The notes: a model not told the origin generated them from the sequence alone. A stretch of 64,000 bases of DNA from Pontibacterium sp964228735 (GCF_964228735.1 NZ_CAXRBQ010000158.1:1-64000), one strand, 5' to 3'; shown: positions 41,831-51,791, numbered from the stretch's first letter. Numbers and translations are program-made.

Positions 41831-43942
41831 TTAGTTGATAGTCAGGGACTCCCGAATCAGTTTTGGCGTAATAAAGATCAGGAGTTCCGTTTTTACCCCT
41901 GTATTCTCTTTGTTCTTGAAAAGATTGCCAAGTACCGGAAGGTCGCCTAGCAGTGGCGTTTTGTTAATAGTTTCGGATGTGGTGTTCTGGAACACGCCGC
42001 CCAACACGATGGTTTGACCGTCGGGTACCACTACCGCAGTCTCTAACTCGTTGTTATCAATGGTGATTTGACCGTTAAAGGTGGTTTCTCCCAGAGAGTC
42101 CTGCTTGATCAGCAGATCCATCGCAATTCGGTCGCCCGGATTAATCCGTGGGGTCACTTCGAGGCGCAGCACTACGTCCTTAAATTCGATCTTCACCTCA
42201 CGGTCTTCCACTGTCTGGAAGGCAATCTCACGGCCGGATTCGATGCTCGCAGTCTTACCGTTCATGGTCACGATCTTCGGCTGGGAGATGATCTCCGCCT
42301 GGCCGTCACTCTGCAGAGCGGAAAGCTCCAGTGCCAGCAGTGAGCTGCTGCCCGGCTTGATGCCGATGGCGATTGAGGTCGGGTTGGTCACGGTCGCGCC
42401 CAGATCCACCGCCAGACTGGAAGCGGTTGGGCCGACACTGCCGCCAGCTACCACATTACCGATATCGCTGCTCAGTTTAAAACCGTTGTCATCGTTATTG
42501 TCGTAACCGAAGCCCCATTTTACCCCAAGGTCCTTAGTTACAGAGGAACGTGCGGTTACCAGACGCGCCTCAATCAACACCTGCTGCACTTCCACGTCGA
42601 ATTTGCGCAGTGTTTTGCGGATTTCGGCCAGTGCTTTTTCGGTGTCACGCACCATCAGGACGTTGGTTTCGTCATCCGCCATCACAAAGCCACGCTCCGG
42701 GGTGATCAGCTTGGCGTCTTCCAAGTGGGTTTTCATTTCGGATGCTTTACGGAAATCCACCTGGATGTACTGGGTCTGCAGTGGCGCCAGCTCTTCGATC
42801 TTTTTGCTGTTCTCCAGCTCCTGCTCTTCACGCTTGGCAATCTCATCCGCCTTGGCGACCAGTAGCACGTTGCCGAGGATACGCTTATCCAGACCTTCCG
42901 TGCGCAGTACAATATCCAACGCCTGATCCCAAGGCACGTTCTTCAGACGCAGGGTGATATTGCCGTCGACTTCGTCGCTGACTACCAGGTTCAGCTCAGC
43001 CACTTCAGCGATGATCTGTAATACGGAGCGCAGTTCAACGTCCTGGAAGTTCAGGTCGATCGGCTCGCCGCTATACGGGAACAGTTCTTTCTGGCGCTCT
43101 TCCGCCTCTTCGCTGGTCACCGGCTTAAAGTCCAGCACCAGCTGAGTACCCGTCTGGTACGCCAGGTAGTTGTAGGGTTCAGCACCCGGTTTCACCAGTA
43201 CGGTGGTGTTTTCACCTGCGCCCATCGAGTCGATAAACATCACCGGAGTGGCAAAGTCCTGCACATCCACACGCTGCTCCAGCGCACGGGAGAGGCTGGC
43301 ACCCAGCAGGTTAACCACAACGTTGTTGCCCTCTTCCTGGATATCCACACCGGCTTTGTCATCAGACAGGCTGATTACCACGCGCCCCATCCCCTCTTCA
43401 ACACGCTTGAAGTCGATACCGGTAATGCGGGTGGATTCCGGCTCCAGCGGCTGGTTCGGATTTGCCGCCAGTTTTGCCTGCTCCAGTTTGCTCGGCTTAC
43501 GCTTTTCGGTAACCGTGGCATCCCCCTCTCCGATCACAACAAACAGACTGTTCTGGTCAGTAAAGGCACGGTAGCCTGCCGACTCATACAAACTGGTCAC
43601 GATACGCAGACGGCCTTCAACTTGGGCGAAGCTGACACTGTCTACGACGCCAGTGGCAACCGCCAGGTTCTTGTTCTCCAGGTCGCTGGTAACACCAAAC
43701 AGGTCCATCACAATACGCGCTGGCTGATCTATCTGGTAACTTTTCGGTAGCGGTGGCGGGGCATCAAAGTCAAAACGCAACTCCACCTTTTTGCCCGGCA
43801 ATGCAACAAACCTAGCGTCTTTCAGCAGCATCTCCGCCGAAGCGAGTGGCGCGATGCAGAGCATCAGCAGCGAAAGAAAGAAGCCAGCCAACGGGCCGCA
43901 ACCGCTTTTCAGCATCCGATTTTCAACAATTAACCTAGCCAC
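41831..43942 (-). CDS. pilQ: Type IV pilus secretin PilQ
   Basis: A 703-residue outer-membrane secretin through which the type IV pilus passes. After a signal sequence (FFLSLLMLCIAPLASA) come two AMIN-like domains (about 40-270) for peptidoglycan binding, N-domains (about 300-440, LNFQDVELRSVLQIIAEVA...) and the secretin core (about 470-700, VEVQQVLIEARLVTA ... VPDGQTIVLGGVF). The start is GTG at 43942; an ATG at codon 10 would also leave a signal peptide. Last of pilMNOPQ. Confidence 0.97.
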   Translation of the reverse strand: MARLIVENRMLKSGCGPLAGFFLSLLMLCIAPLASAEMLLKDARFVALPGKKVELRFDFDAPPPLPKSYQIDQPARIVMDLFGVTSDLENKNLAVATGVVDSVSFAQVEGRLRIVTSLYESAGYRAFTDQNSLFVVIGEGDATVTEKRKPSKLEQAKLAANPNQPLEPESTRITGIDFKRVEEGMGRVVISLSDDKAGVDIQEEGNNVVVNLLGASLSRALEQRVDVQDFATPVMFIDSMGAGENTTVLVKPGAEPYNYLAYQTGTQLVLDFKPVTSEEAEERQKELFPYSGEPIDLNFQDVELRSVLQIIAEVAELNLVVSDEVDGNITLRLKNVPWDQALDIVLRTEGLDKRILGNVLLVAKADEIAKREEQELENSKKIEELAPLQTQYIQVDFRKASEMKTHLEDAKLITPERGFVMADDETNVLMVRDTEKALAEIRKTLRKFDVEVQQVLIEARLVTARSSVTKDLGVKWGFGYDNNDDNGFKLSSDIGNVVAGGSVGPTASSLAVDLGATVTNPTSIAIGIKPGSSSLLALELSALQSDGQAEIISQPKIVTMNGKTASIESGREIAFQTVEDREVKIEFKDVVLRLEVTPRINPGDRIAMDLLIKQDSLGETTFNGQITIDNNELETAVVVPDGQTIVLGGVFQNTTSETINKTPLLGDLPVLGNLFKNKENTGVKTELLIFITPKLIRESLTIN

Positions 43943-43953
43943 AACCTGATCCT

Positions 43954-44523
43954 TTATCTCTTCTTCGCTACTGAGCCACGCTCATCCAGAGCAACTACGC
44001 GAGGGCGTTTCATCCATCCGCCACGACCGTTGGAGACGATCTCCACCAGCTCAATTTTTCGTTCGTCTATTGCTACAATCTGACCGTGATCCAGGCCCAT
44101 GTAGTCACCCACACTCACCCGGTGCACCGCCCGTTCGGTATCTCTCACCAACGCCCAAAGGGTGTTTTTGCCACGGCGACTGATGGTCCCCACCATCACC
44201 AGATCATCCAGAGAAAACTCTTCGAGATCCCCTTTCGCCCGACCGCTGTCCGGCTTCAGGGCATTTTTTTCTTCCGGTTTCTCTTCCGCCAGGGTGCCTA
44301 CCGCCTGCATCGGCTGCAGAGCGACAAACGGTTCGCGCAGACTGGCGCCTTCGTAAACGAAACTCTCGTAGGGTTTGTATTCCGGCAAAGGCTCGATGCG
44401 TCCAGCCGGGCGGGCACGCTCTTTACTCACGAAGCGTTCCAGATCGGTCTTGTCTTCCACCCAGACCATACAACCGGAGGCCAGCATACTCAAAATCGTG
44501 ACAGTGAATATCCTAATCAACAT
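43954..44523 (-). CDS. pilP: Type IV pilus lipoprotein PilP
   Basis: A 189-residue inner-membrane lipoprotein; lipobox LASGC puts the lipidated cysteine at residue 18. The C-terminal domain (about 100-175, LDDLVMVGTISRRGKNTLWALV...RVSVGDYMG) is the beta-sandwich that docks PilQ, linking it to the PilMNO platform. A Glu/Lys/Pro-rich linker precedes it. It is 11 nt from both pilO and pilQ. Confidence 0.95.
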   Translation of the reverse strand: MLIRIFTVTILSMLASGCMVWVEDKTDLERFVSKERARPAGRIEPLPEYKPYESFVYEGASLREPFVALQPMQAVGTLAEEKPEEKNALKPDSGRAKGDLEEFSLDDLVMVGTISRRGKNTLWALVRDTERAVHRVSVGDYMGLDHGQIVAIDERKIELVEIVSNGRGGWMKRPRVVALDERGSVAKKR

Positions 44524-44534
44524 ACTGCGCTCAC

Positions 44535-45140
44535 CTATTGAGTATCATCGTAGCGGTATGTGCGCGCGTTGATGTTCATGGTCAAACGCCCATTCTCCGC
44601 TGGGATAATCTTGTAGTCGTGCAGGGTTACGATACGTGGAATCGCTGCCACCCCACTCACGAACTGCCCCATCTGGTGGTACGTACCACCCACAGTAATC
44701 TTGATCGGCAGCTCGATGTAGAACTTATTCTTTTTCTCAGGCTGCAGTTCGATCAGCTCGATATCCAGCCCGCTTTCACGACCGATTCGGGTGATGTCAT
44801 CCAGCAGACCCGGCACCTCGTTCTGGGTCGGCAACTGACGCAACATTTCGGCAAAGCGCTCTTCCACATCCGCCATCTGCTTGCGCAACGCATCAAGGTT
44901 TGCAACATCACGCGCCTTCATGGTGTACATCTGCTTCAGCTCGGTTTCTTTACGCTGCGTACGCTCAAGCTGGTTGTTTTTGTCGGTCACGTAGAAGTGG
45001 AAACCGGCAGCCGTGATCGCCGCAAATACGATCAGGTAGGTAATGATCTTGACGCCGATTGGCCAGCTACCTGCGGTCGCCAGATCCAGGTTGTTTGGAT
45101 CAAAACCTTTAAAGGCGTTCTTCAGGCTGTCCCGATTCAC
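44535..45140 (-). CDS. pilO: Type IV pilus assembly protein PilO
   Basis: A 201-residue bitopic membrane protein: one helix (about 28-48), a coiled coil (about 52-100) and a ferredoxin-like periplasmic domain (GLDIELIELQPEKKNKFYIELPIKITVGGTYHQMGQFV). It dimerises with PilN in the alignment complex. It overlaps pilN by 4 nt. Confidence 0.95.
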   Translation of the reverse strand: MNRDSLKNAFKGFDPNNLDLATAGSWPIGVKIITYLIVFAAITAAGFHFYVTDKNNQLERTQRKETELKQMYTMKARDVANLDALRKQMADVEERFAEMLRQLPTQNEVPGLLDDITRIGRESGLDIELIELQPEKKNKFYIELPIKITVGGTYHQMGQFVSGVAAIPRIVTLHDYKIIPAENGRLTMNINARTYRYDDTQ

Positions 45141-45688
45141 TGCTCAGCCTCCTCTGCCCCTGGCTTTTCAAGATTTACGGTGAGACGGAAGTTTTTCATA
45201 CCGTCCTGGCTATCCACTTGGCTCAGGTTCGGCTCGCCAAACCAGTCGGACTGATCCAGCTTACGCATCAGCGTGGATACTTCAGTGTTGTCCTTCGCCA
45301 GCCCGGTCACGCTCACCACACTCTCACGACGAGTCAACGAGGTGTAGTGAATACCGTCCGGCAAGACCCGCACCAGCTCATCAAAGTTACGTACGATGAC
45401 CGGACGATTGCCCTGCAGTTCGTGGATCGCCTGCAGTCGATCAAGCAGGCGGGTACGCTTGGTATCCAGCTCCTGAATTTCCTTACGCAGGATATCCAGT
45501 TTGGCGATCTCGGATTGCAGATATTTGTTGCGCGCTTCCTGGCGCTCAATCTGCATATCTACGTAATAGCCGATGCCCAAAACCACCACCGCTGCAAAAA
45601 TTGCCGCTGCGGCCACATTGGTGACAAACTGTTTCTGCTGCGCGGCTTTACGCGCTTCACGCCAGGGCCGGAGGTTAATCAGTGCCAT
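45137..45688 (-). CDS. pilN: Type IV pilus assembly protein PilN
   Basis: A 183-residue bitopic membrane protein. The N-terminus (MALINLRPWREARK) carries the conserved INLLPWR-like segment that inserts into PilM, followed by a membrane helix (about 23-43), a coiled coil and a small periplasmic domain. It lies 3 nt after pilM and overlaps pilO. Confidence 0.95.
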   Translation of the reverse strand: MALINLRPWREARKAAQQKQFVTNVAAAAIFAAVVVLGIGYYVDMQIERQEARNKYLQSEIAKLDILRKEIQELDTKRTRLLDRLQAIHELQGNRPVIVRNFDELVRVLPDGIHYTSLTRRESVVSVTGLAKDNTEVSTLMRKLDQSDWFGEPNLSQVDSQDGMKNFRLTVNLEKPGAEEAEQ

Positions 45689-45691
45689 GCG

Positions 45692-46759
45692 TTAGCCCTC
45701 AACCGGTCGCATTGCCAGACCACAGGCTTTTACCAGCGATGACGCGTCTGCGGACAGGCGCTCCCGACTGATCTTGCTGTTGATCTTCATCTGCTGGAAT
45801 GGATCAGCGGTCAGTGTTGTAACCCCGATCTCCTGCTCAATCTGCTGTGCCAATTCTTTGATGGCTGCAGTGCCGCCCATCAGGTACAAACGGTTCAATT
45901 CGCTGTGTACACCGGAGGAGTAGAAAAACTGCAACGCACGGGAAACCTGCTGCGCGATAGTGCCGCGAAACGGCAGCACAAACAGCTGCTGGATTTCAGC
46001 ATTCAATTCACCCTGGCGCAGTTTCTGTTCCACTTCACCCAGTGGAATACCAAAGTGCTGGTGAATACTGTTGGTGAGTTCGTTTCCGCCGAACGCCTGC
46101 TCCCGGTTGTAAACGATCTGACCGTTACGGAACACGTTCAACGTCAGAGTCGCCGCGCCGATATCAACGATACCGACCAGTTCGTCACTTTCTTGAGACT
46201 CTGTGCCTGCTTCCAATTGCGCGAAAGCCCGCTCAACCGCATAGGTGTCTACATCCACGACTTCACACTTCAGGCCAGCCCCGGTAACTGCATCTTCGCG
46301 CAGTTCCACATCACTGCGTCGACAGGCAACCACCAGAATATCGTTGAAGTCGGTGTTGTGCTGGGAGGCGCCTTTTACCTCAAAATCGATCGCAACTTCA
46401 TCCAGCGGGTAAGGGATAAACTGGTCGGCTTCGAGCTTAACCTGCTCTTCAAGTTCGATTTCGGAAAAGGAGTCGCTGATGGCGAGGGTTTTGGTGATAA
46501 CAGCGGAGGAAGGAACGGCTACAACCACTTTTTTCAGTGACGTGCCTGCCACTTTGGCAGCGCGTTCGACTGCGTCGGCAACCTGCCCCACATCCTGTAC
46601 ATTACCGTCAATCACCGCTGCAGGCGGTACCGGTACGACAGCATAACCATCCAGCGTAAATTGGCCAGACTGGTTTGTAAGGGCGACCAGCTTGACGAAG
46701 GAGGACCCGATATCCACCCCGATCAGACCGGAATCTTTTTTTCCAAAAAGAGCAAACAC
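45692..46759 (-). CDS. pilM: Type IV pilus assembly protein PilM
   Basis: A 355-residue actin-like cytoplasmic ATP-binding protein that holds the PilN tail at the base of the pilus machine. GVDIGSSFVKLV near the N-terminus and VGIVDIGAATLTLNVF in the middle are the two phosphate-binding loops; LYLMGGTAAIKELAQ is the adenosine loop. It heads the pilMNOPQ operon and is divergent from the PBP1A gene across a 274-nt gap. Confidence 0.96.
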   Translation of the reverse strand: MFALFGKKDSGLIGVDIGSSFVKLVALTNQSGQFTLDGYAVVPVPPAAVIDGNVQDVGQVADAVERAAKVAGTSLKKVVVAVPSSAVITKTLAISDSFSEIELEEQVKLEADQFIPYPLDEVAIDFEVKGASQHNTDFNDILVVACRRSDVELREDAVTGAGLKCEVVDVDTYAVERAFAQLEAGTESQESDELVGIVDIGAATLTLNVFRNGQIVYNREQAFGGNELTNSIHQHFGIPLGEVEQKLRQGELNAEIQQLFVLPFRGTIAQQVSRALQFFYSSGVHSELNRLYLMGGTAAIKELAQQIEQEIGVTTLTADPFQQMKINSKISRERLSADASSLVKACGLAMRPVEG

Positions 46760-46936
46760 TAGGTCAATCCTTATCCTTGCCAGAATTCATTGAACTGAAC
46801 GTTTCGTTTCGGATCACAATGTTGCCAACAGCCACCGTCCAAGTCGTATCCAGGCGGCAAACAAGCGTATGAAAGCGTAGCATACCTTCTGCAATACGAA
46901 AGATCAGCGAACCTTCTATTTTAATTACACTTAACT

Positions 46937-46964
46937 ACAAATTGACTGAAATAAATCAATTTGT
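46937..46964. repeat. Perfect inverted repeat in the pilM / mrcA divergent region
   Basis: ACAAATTGA-N10-TCAATTTGT: two perfect 9-bp arms separated by 10 nt, about 70 nt upstream of the mrcA start and 180 nt from pilM. The spacing fits a dimeric regulator site; as a hairpin it would be AT-rich and weak. A TATAAT at 46990-46995 lies just downstream on the + strand as a possible -10 of mrcA. Confidence 0.5.
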
Positions 46965-47033
46965 CGCTAGAGTGATCAACCAGTACCAGTATAATAAGCG
47001 GCAGACAACGCAATTTCTTGAAAATACAGTAGC

Positions 47034-49493
47034 ATGCGCGTGATAAAAAAACTGTTTAAGTACCTGGCAATACTCGGCTTTGTAGGCGTTATTATTGGCG
47101 CTGCCGTCGGCTTTGTGGCCTACAAACACTACTCTGCAGACCTGCCAGAGGTTAGCACCCTGCGCGATGTTAAATTCCAGACACCGTTGCGTATCTACAG
47201 CGCCGACGAGAAGCTGATTGCCGAATACGGTGAAAAGAAGCGTACCCCGGTCACTTATGACCAGATCCCACCGCAGTTTGTAAATGCCCTGCTGGCGGCT
47301 GAAGACAGTCGCTTCTTCGAGCACATGGGGATCGACATCAAGGGCCTGACGCGTGCCGCCGTGCAACTGGCCACCACGGGTAAAATCAAGAGTGGTGGCT
47401 CCACCATCACCATGCAGCTGGCCAAGAACTTCTTCCTGACCCGCGAGCGTACCTTCACCCGTAAATTCCGTGAAATCCTGCTGGCCCTGCGCATCGAGCA
47501 GGAGCTGAGCAAAGAAGAGATCTTCGAGCTTTACGTCAACAAGATCTACCTTGGCCACCGCTCCTACGGCATTCAGGCGGCGGCCAACACTTACTACGGC
47601 GAGAACCTGGATAAACTGACCATTGCCCAGCTGGCGATGATCGCGGGCCTGCCTAAAGCACCGTCTGCCAACAACCCGATCTCCAACCCGGACCGCGCCC
47701 TGACTCGTCGCAACTGGATTCTCGGCCGTATGCACAGCCTGAGCATGATCAATGATCAGGAGTACGAGGAAGCCCGCACTGAAGAGCTGACCGCAAAACG
47801 CCACGGCGCTGATATCGAGGTTGATGCCCAGTACATCGCTGAGATGGTGCGTAGTGACCTGTACGAGAAGTACGGCGACGACCTGTATACCGAAGGCTAT
47901 CGTGTTTTCACCACCGTTAAGTCCGATCTCCAGGCTACCGCAAACGCAGCGCTGCAGAAGGGCCTGCTGTCCTACACGGAACGCCACGGCTACCGCGGCC
48001 CGGAAAAACAGTTCAGCGAAGCCGAGCTTCAGGATGAAGAGCAGCTACTGAAAACCCTGACCAAGATTGGCAATGTCAGTGACATTGAACCGGCTGTCAT
48101 CGTCGCCCTGCAGAACAAGAGCATCGAAGTCCTGCGCAAGACCGGCGAGAAAGCGACCTTAAACTGGGAACAGATTAACTGGGCACGCGAATACAAGTCG
48201 GCGAACCGTATGGGAGGCAAGCTGAAGACAGCCGCTGACGCCTTCAAGGTTGGTGACGTGGTACGCATCCAGCTGCGCACTGCTGACACCGCAAAGGACA
48301 AGAATAAATCTGCCGACACCGAACAGCGACAACAGATTTGGCACCTGACCCAGATTCCGGAAGTACAGGGTGGCCTGATCTCGGTTGACCCGAACGACGG
48401 GGCAATTATATCACTGGTGGGTGGGTTCAACTTCCACCACAACAAGTTCAACCGCGTGACCCAGGCCATCCGCCAGCCGGGTTCCAATATCAAGCCGTTT
48501 ATCTATACGGCTGCGCTGGCGAACGGCTTTACACCGGCCACACTGATCAACGACGCCCCGGTGGTGTTCCACGACGACCAACTGGAAGCCAACTGGCGTC
48601 CGGAGAACTACAGTAAGAAGTTCTACGGCCCTACCCGCCTGCGTGAAGCGCTGTACAAGTCCCGCAACCTGGTATCGATTCGGATACTTCGCCAGATCGG
48701 CGTACGTAACACAGTACAGTACCTGGAAAACTTCGGCTTCGACAAAGATAAGCTGCCGCACAACCTATCCTTGTCACTGGGCAGTGCCGATATGACCCCG
48801 CTGCAGGTTGCACAGGGTTACGCCACCCTGGCAAACGGCGGTTACGGTATCAAGCCTTACTTTATCAAGCGCATCGAAGACAGCGAAGGCAATGTGATCT
48901 TCGCAGCCAAACCGGCCACTATTTGTGAGAACTGCCAGTACGTAGATCCGGAACAGCCGCCTGCGGCGATTCCACAGGGCATGCAGGTAACCAACCTGCC
49001 ACTGGCAGAGCGCAAAGTGGACGAGCAGTCCGCCTACCTGATCTACAACATGATGCAGGACGTGATCAAACGCGGCACCGGCCGTCGCGCGCTGGTGCTC
49101 AAGCGTAACGACCTGGCGGGCAAAACCGGCACCACCAACGATCAGAAAGACGCCTGGTTCTCCGGCTTTAATAGCAATCTGACCACCACGGTCTGGGTGG
49201 GCTTTGACCAGCCGGAAACCCTAGGTCGCCGCGAGTTTGGTGGAACGGCAGCGCTGCCGATCTGGATCGACTACATGCGGATTGCCCTGAAAGACCAACC
49301 AGAGAGCGCCCCGGTGCCACCGGAAGGGATTGTCAGTGTGAAGATCGACCCCAAAACCGGCCTGCTGGCGACCCCAGGGCAGAAAAGCGCACTGTTTGAG
49401 TACTTCCGCGAAGACGACGCTCCAACCGAGATGGCCGCTCAGGCTGAGAGCTCTCAAAGCGGAAGCGGCGGCGGGACAGAAGATATCTTCTAA
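47034..49493 (+). CDS. mrcA: Penicillin-binding protein 1A, bifunctional
   Basis: An 819-residue cell-wall synthase. Membrane helix (about 10-33); glycosyltransferase domain (about 55-230) with catalytic E90 in EDSRFFEHMGID; an OB-like insert; transpeptidase domain with serine S484 in GSNIKPF and KTG at 697-699 (KTGTTND). It polymerises glycan and cross-links peptides. The C-terminus is a Ser/Gly-rich tail. The neighbourhood next to pilM matches Pseudomonas. A terminator follows. Confidence 0.97.
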   Translation: MRVIKKLFKYLAILGFVGVIIGAAVGFVAYKHYSADLPEVSTLRDVKFQTPLRIYSADEKLIAEYGEKKRTPVTYDQIPPQFVNALLAAEDSRFFEHMGIDIKGLTRAAVQLATTGKIKSGGSTITMQLAKNFFLTRERTFTRKFREILLALRIEQELSKEEIFELYVNKIYLGHRSYGIQAAANTYYGENLDKLTIAQLAMIAGLPKAPSANNPISNPDRALTRRNWILGRMHSLSMINDQEYEEARTEELTAKRHGADIEVDAQYIAEMVRSDLYEKYGDDLYTEGYRVFTTVKSDLQATANAALQKGLLSYTERHGYRGPEKQFSEAELQDEEQLLKTLTKIGNVSDIEPAVIVALQNKSIEVLRKTGEKATLNWEQINWAREYKSANRMGGKLKTAADAFKVGDVVRIQLRTADTAKDKNKSADTEQRQQIWHLTQIPEVQGGLISVDPNDGAIISLVGGFNFHHNKFNRVTQAIRQPGSNIKPFIYTAALANGFTPATLINDAPVVFHDDQLEANWRPENYSKKFYGPTRLREALYKSRNLVSIRILRQIGVRNTVQYLENFGFDKDKLPHNLSLSLGSADMTPLQVAQGYATLANGGYGIKPYFIKRIEDSEGNVIFAAKPATICENCQYVDPEQPPAAIPQGMQVTNLPLAERKVDEQSAYLIYNMMQDVIKRGTGRRALVLKRNDLAGKTGTTNDQKDAWFSGFNSNLTTTVWVGFDQPETLGRREFGGTAALPIWIDYMRIALKDQPESAPVPPEGIVSVKIDPKTGLLATPGQKSALFEYFREDDAPTEMAAQAESSQSGSGGGTEDIF

Positions 49494-49514
49494 CGTTCAT
49501 ACCGATAATTGATA

Positions 49515-49545
49515 CCAAAAGCCAGCGTCATGCTGGCTTTTTTCG
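49515..49545 (+). terminator. Terminator of mrcA
   Basis: GCCAGC / GCTGGC (49521-49526 with 49532-49537), extended by AAA/TTT, 5-nt loop and a run of six T. Confidence 0.92.
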
Positions 49546-49560
49546 GCCCGTTTTTCAGGC

Positions 49561-49592
49561 ACAAAAAAGCCCGGCCGAAGCCGGGCTTTCTT
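49561..49592 (-). terminator. Terminator of the malic enzyme gene
   Basis: GCCCGGC / GCCGGGC (49569-49575 with 49580-49586), CGAA loop; six T follow on the minus strand. It stands back to back with the mrcA terminator. Confidence 0.92.
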
Positions 49593-49607
49593 TTATCCGC
49601 CCCTGAC

Positions 49608-50873
49608 TTATGTCAGGTCAGCTGCAGTACCCAGTGGGTAGTGGTCTGGCAGAGGCAGACGCGCTACACCGCTGTCGATTGCAGCCTGAGCAACCGCACC
49701 GGATACAGCACCCAGCAGGCGAGTATCGGTTGGCTTAGGGATAATGTACTCACGACCGAATTCCAGGGAATCCAGGCCGTACGCGGTCAGTACTTCCTGA
49801 GTAACAGGCTCTTTCGCCAGCTCAGCGATCGCACGTACAGCAGCTGCTTTCATCTCTTCGTTGATCGCAGATGCACGAACATCCATTGCACCACGGAAGA
49901 TGAACGGGAAGCCCAGTACGTTGTTTACCTGGTTCGGGAAGTCAGAACGGCCGGTCGCCATGATGACATCATCACGGGTCTCGTGAGCCAGCTCAGGACG
50001 GATCTCTGGATCCGGGTTTGCACATGCAAATACAACCGGGCTTGGCGCCATTTTAGCCAGCTGCTCAGCAGACAGCAGGTTAGGACCAGACAGACCAACG
50101 AATACGTCAGCACCGTCGATTGCATCATCCAGAGTACGCTTCTCAGTTTCAGTAGCAAATGCTGCTTTTTCTGGTGTCAGATCGTCACGACCAGAGTGGA
50201 TCACACCCTTACGGTCCAGCATGTAGATGTTTTCTACTTTCGCACCCATGTTTACCAGCAGCTTCATGCATGCGTTAGCCGCTGCACCAGCGCCCAGGCA
50301 AACAATGCTTGCTTCAGACAGTTCTTTACCTGCGATTTCCAGCGCGTTGATCATGCCAGCCGCGGTTACGATAGCGGTACCGTGCTGGTCGTCGTGGAAT
50401 ACAGGGATGTTGCAACGCTCGATCAGAGCGCGCTCAATTTCAAAACACTCAGGTGCTTTGATGTCTTCCAGGTTGATACCACCGAAAGTTTCAGCAATAC
50501 GAGCAACCGTATCGATGAAAGCCTGTGGGCTTTCTGCATCAACTTCGATATCGATGGAATCCAGACCGGCAAACTTCTTGAACAGCAAAGACTTACCTTC
50601 CATAACTGGCTTGGAAGCCAGAGGGCCCAGGTCACCCAGACCCAGAATCGCGGAACCGTTGGAAATGACTGCTACCAGGTTACCCTTAGCGGTGTAACGG
50701 TAGGCATTTTCAGGGTCCTTAGCGATTTCACGCACCGGCTCAGCCACACCTGGGCTGTATGCCAGCGCCAAATCACGTGCAGATTCAGCAGAAGTGGACA
50801 ACTCCACGCTGATCTTTCCCGGACGCGGGAACTCGTGATAATCGAGTGCGGCTTGTTTCATATCTTGAGACAT
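49608..50873 (-). CDS. maeB: NAD(P)-dependent malic enzyme, short form
   Basis: A 421-residue enzyme turning malate into pyruvate and CO2. The malic domain has YSPGVAEP and GSAILGLGDLGP; the metal site is ECFEIE / FHDDQHGTAIV; the Rossmann segment is VCLGAGAAANACM. E. coli MaeB (about 759) carries an extra phosphotransacetylase-like C-terminal domain that is absent here. Cofactor preference (NADP versus NAD) cannot be settled by eye. Location between ponA and rpmE is conserved with Pseudomonas. Confidence 0.93.
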   Translation of the reverse strand: MSQDMKQAALDYHEFPRPGKISVELSTSAESARDLALAYSPGVAEPVREIAKDPENAYRYTAKGNLVAVISNGSAILGLGDLGPLASKPVMEGKSLLFKKFAGLDSIDIEVDAESPQAFIDTVARIAETFGGINLEDIKAPECFEIERALIERCNIPVFHDDQHGTAIVTAAGMINALEIAGKELSEASIVCLGAGAAANACMKLLVNMGAKVENIYMLDRKGVIHSGRDDLTPEKAAFATETEKRTLDDAIDGADVFVGLSGPNLLSAEQLAKMAPSPVVFACANPDPEIRPELAHETRDDVIMATGRSDFPNQVNNVLGFPFIFRGAMDVRASAINEEMKAAAVRAIAELAKEPVTQEVLTAYGLDSLEFGREYIIPKPTDTRLLGAVSGAVAQAAIDSGVARLPLPDHYPLGTAADLT

Positions 50874-50990
50874 GGCTGCTGTTCCAAATAGTTAACAAAA
50901 GACGAACTCAGAATCATATAGAAAAGGCCACAGCCCCACAACCAGTGGGTCTACACCTGTCGTCAATAAATAAACAATTGGACTTTTTGA

Positions 50991-51791
50991 TTAGTCGGCC
51001 AAGAACCGCAGGTGATCCGGGTGGGAAATGTTGATAATCAAAGGCTTGTAGCCTTTTTTACGTACAGATTTACTGCCGCTCCGGTCCACCAACCAACCAC
51101 GCACTTCGACCCTGTCCTTAGGTCGTAATCGGATACGCTCAGCATCATCAAATAGAGCCAGCACCTTGGTATCGATACGCAACACCACACGATCATCCAG
51201 TTCCACATACCAGGCACGACGCCCTTTGCTGACCTTGGTAATTTCACCATACAGTAACGAAAAGCCAGTATGCCCCGCCGGTAAGGCCTGTACTGCAACT
51301 GGCCAGCGTTGCCCGGACCAGATCCCGCGTAGCGCGTTACGAGCCCGGTTTTCAGCCTGGCGCAAACAGCCACTCAGCTGGGTATTGGGTGGAATGGAAA
51401 TAAAGAAGCCAAGGCCGCGTTCCAGCAATGCCTCTTCAACATTCTTGCCGCTTGAGAAATAGAGATGTGCCAGCGTACGGCCGTATCGATCACGCGGATC
51501 GACACCTTGCTGCAATTGGGTAATTTGAGCGGCACGCTGAACCAGAAAGTCGGTCGCCTCTTTGGCGCCCGGTTCCGGATTGCCGGTGTCGTAGCGCATC
51601 TCGGGTGTATTCACACCGATCAGCCGTACCGACGTACCGCTATGAAGACGGACGGTATCCCCGTCGAAGACTTTTTCCACCTGGACCGTCTTTACATTGG
51701 TCGGTGGCGGACAGGCAGCCTGAACAGGCAACGCGCCCAAAAACAAAAAGGCACCCCAGTGGAGTGCCTTTTTCGAACTTGCTCGAAGCAT
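50991..51791 (-). CDS. Exported thermonuclease-family protein (SNase-like)
   Basis: A 266-residue protein with a signal peptide (HWGAFLFLGALPVQA) and an SNase domain (about 33-160). The catalytic set is present: D43-G-D45-T, R56, T62-P-E64 and R105 in DRYGRTLAHL. A C-terminal OB-like domain (about 170-262) follows. It probably cuts nucleic acid in the periplasm or outside. The ATG lies 3 nt after the rpmE stop, and the rpmE terminator falls in its signal-peptide codons. As I recall, Pseudomonas has a similar nuclease gene next to rpmE. Confidence 0.88.
   Translation of the reverse strand: MLRASSKKALHWGAFLFLGALPVQAACPPPTNVKTVQVEKVFDGDTVRLHSGTSVRLIGVNTPEMRYDTGNPEPGAKEATDFLVQRAAQITQLQQGVDPRDRYGRTLAHLYFSSGKNVEEALLERGLGFFISIPPNTQLSGCLRQAENRARNALRGIWSGQRWPVAVQALPAGHTGFSLLYGEITKVSKGRRAWYVELDDRVVLRIDTKVLALFDDAERIRLRPKDRVEVRGWLVDRSGSKSVRKKGYKPLIINISHPDHLRFLAD
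51744..51775 (-). terminator. Terminator of rpmE inside the nuclease signal-peptide codons
   Basis: AAAAAGGCAC / GTGCCTTTTT (51745-51754 with 51764-51773), 9-nt loop; on the minus strand it is followed by TTTTTGTTTTTG. It looks like a true Rho-independent terminator for rpmE, but it lies at about codons 7-18 of the downstream nuclease gene, where the T tract encodes the hydrophobic core of the signal peptide. Confidence 0.8.
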
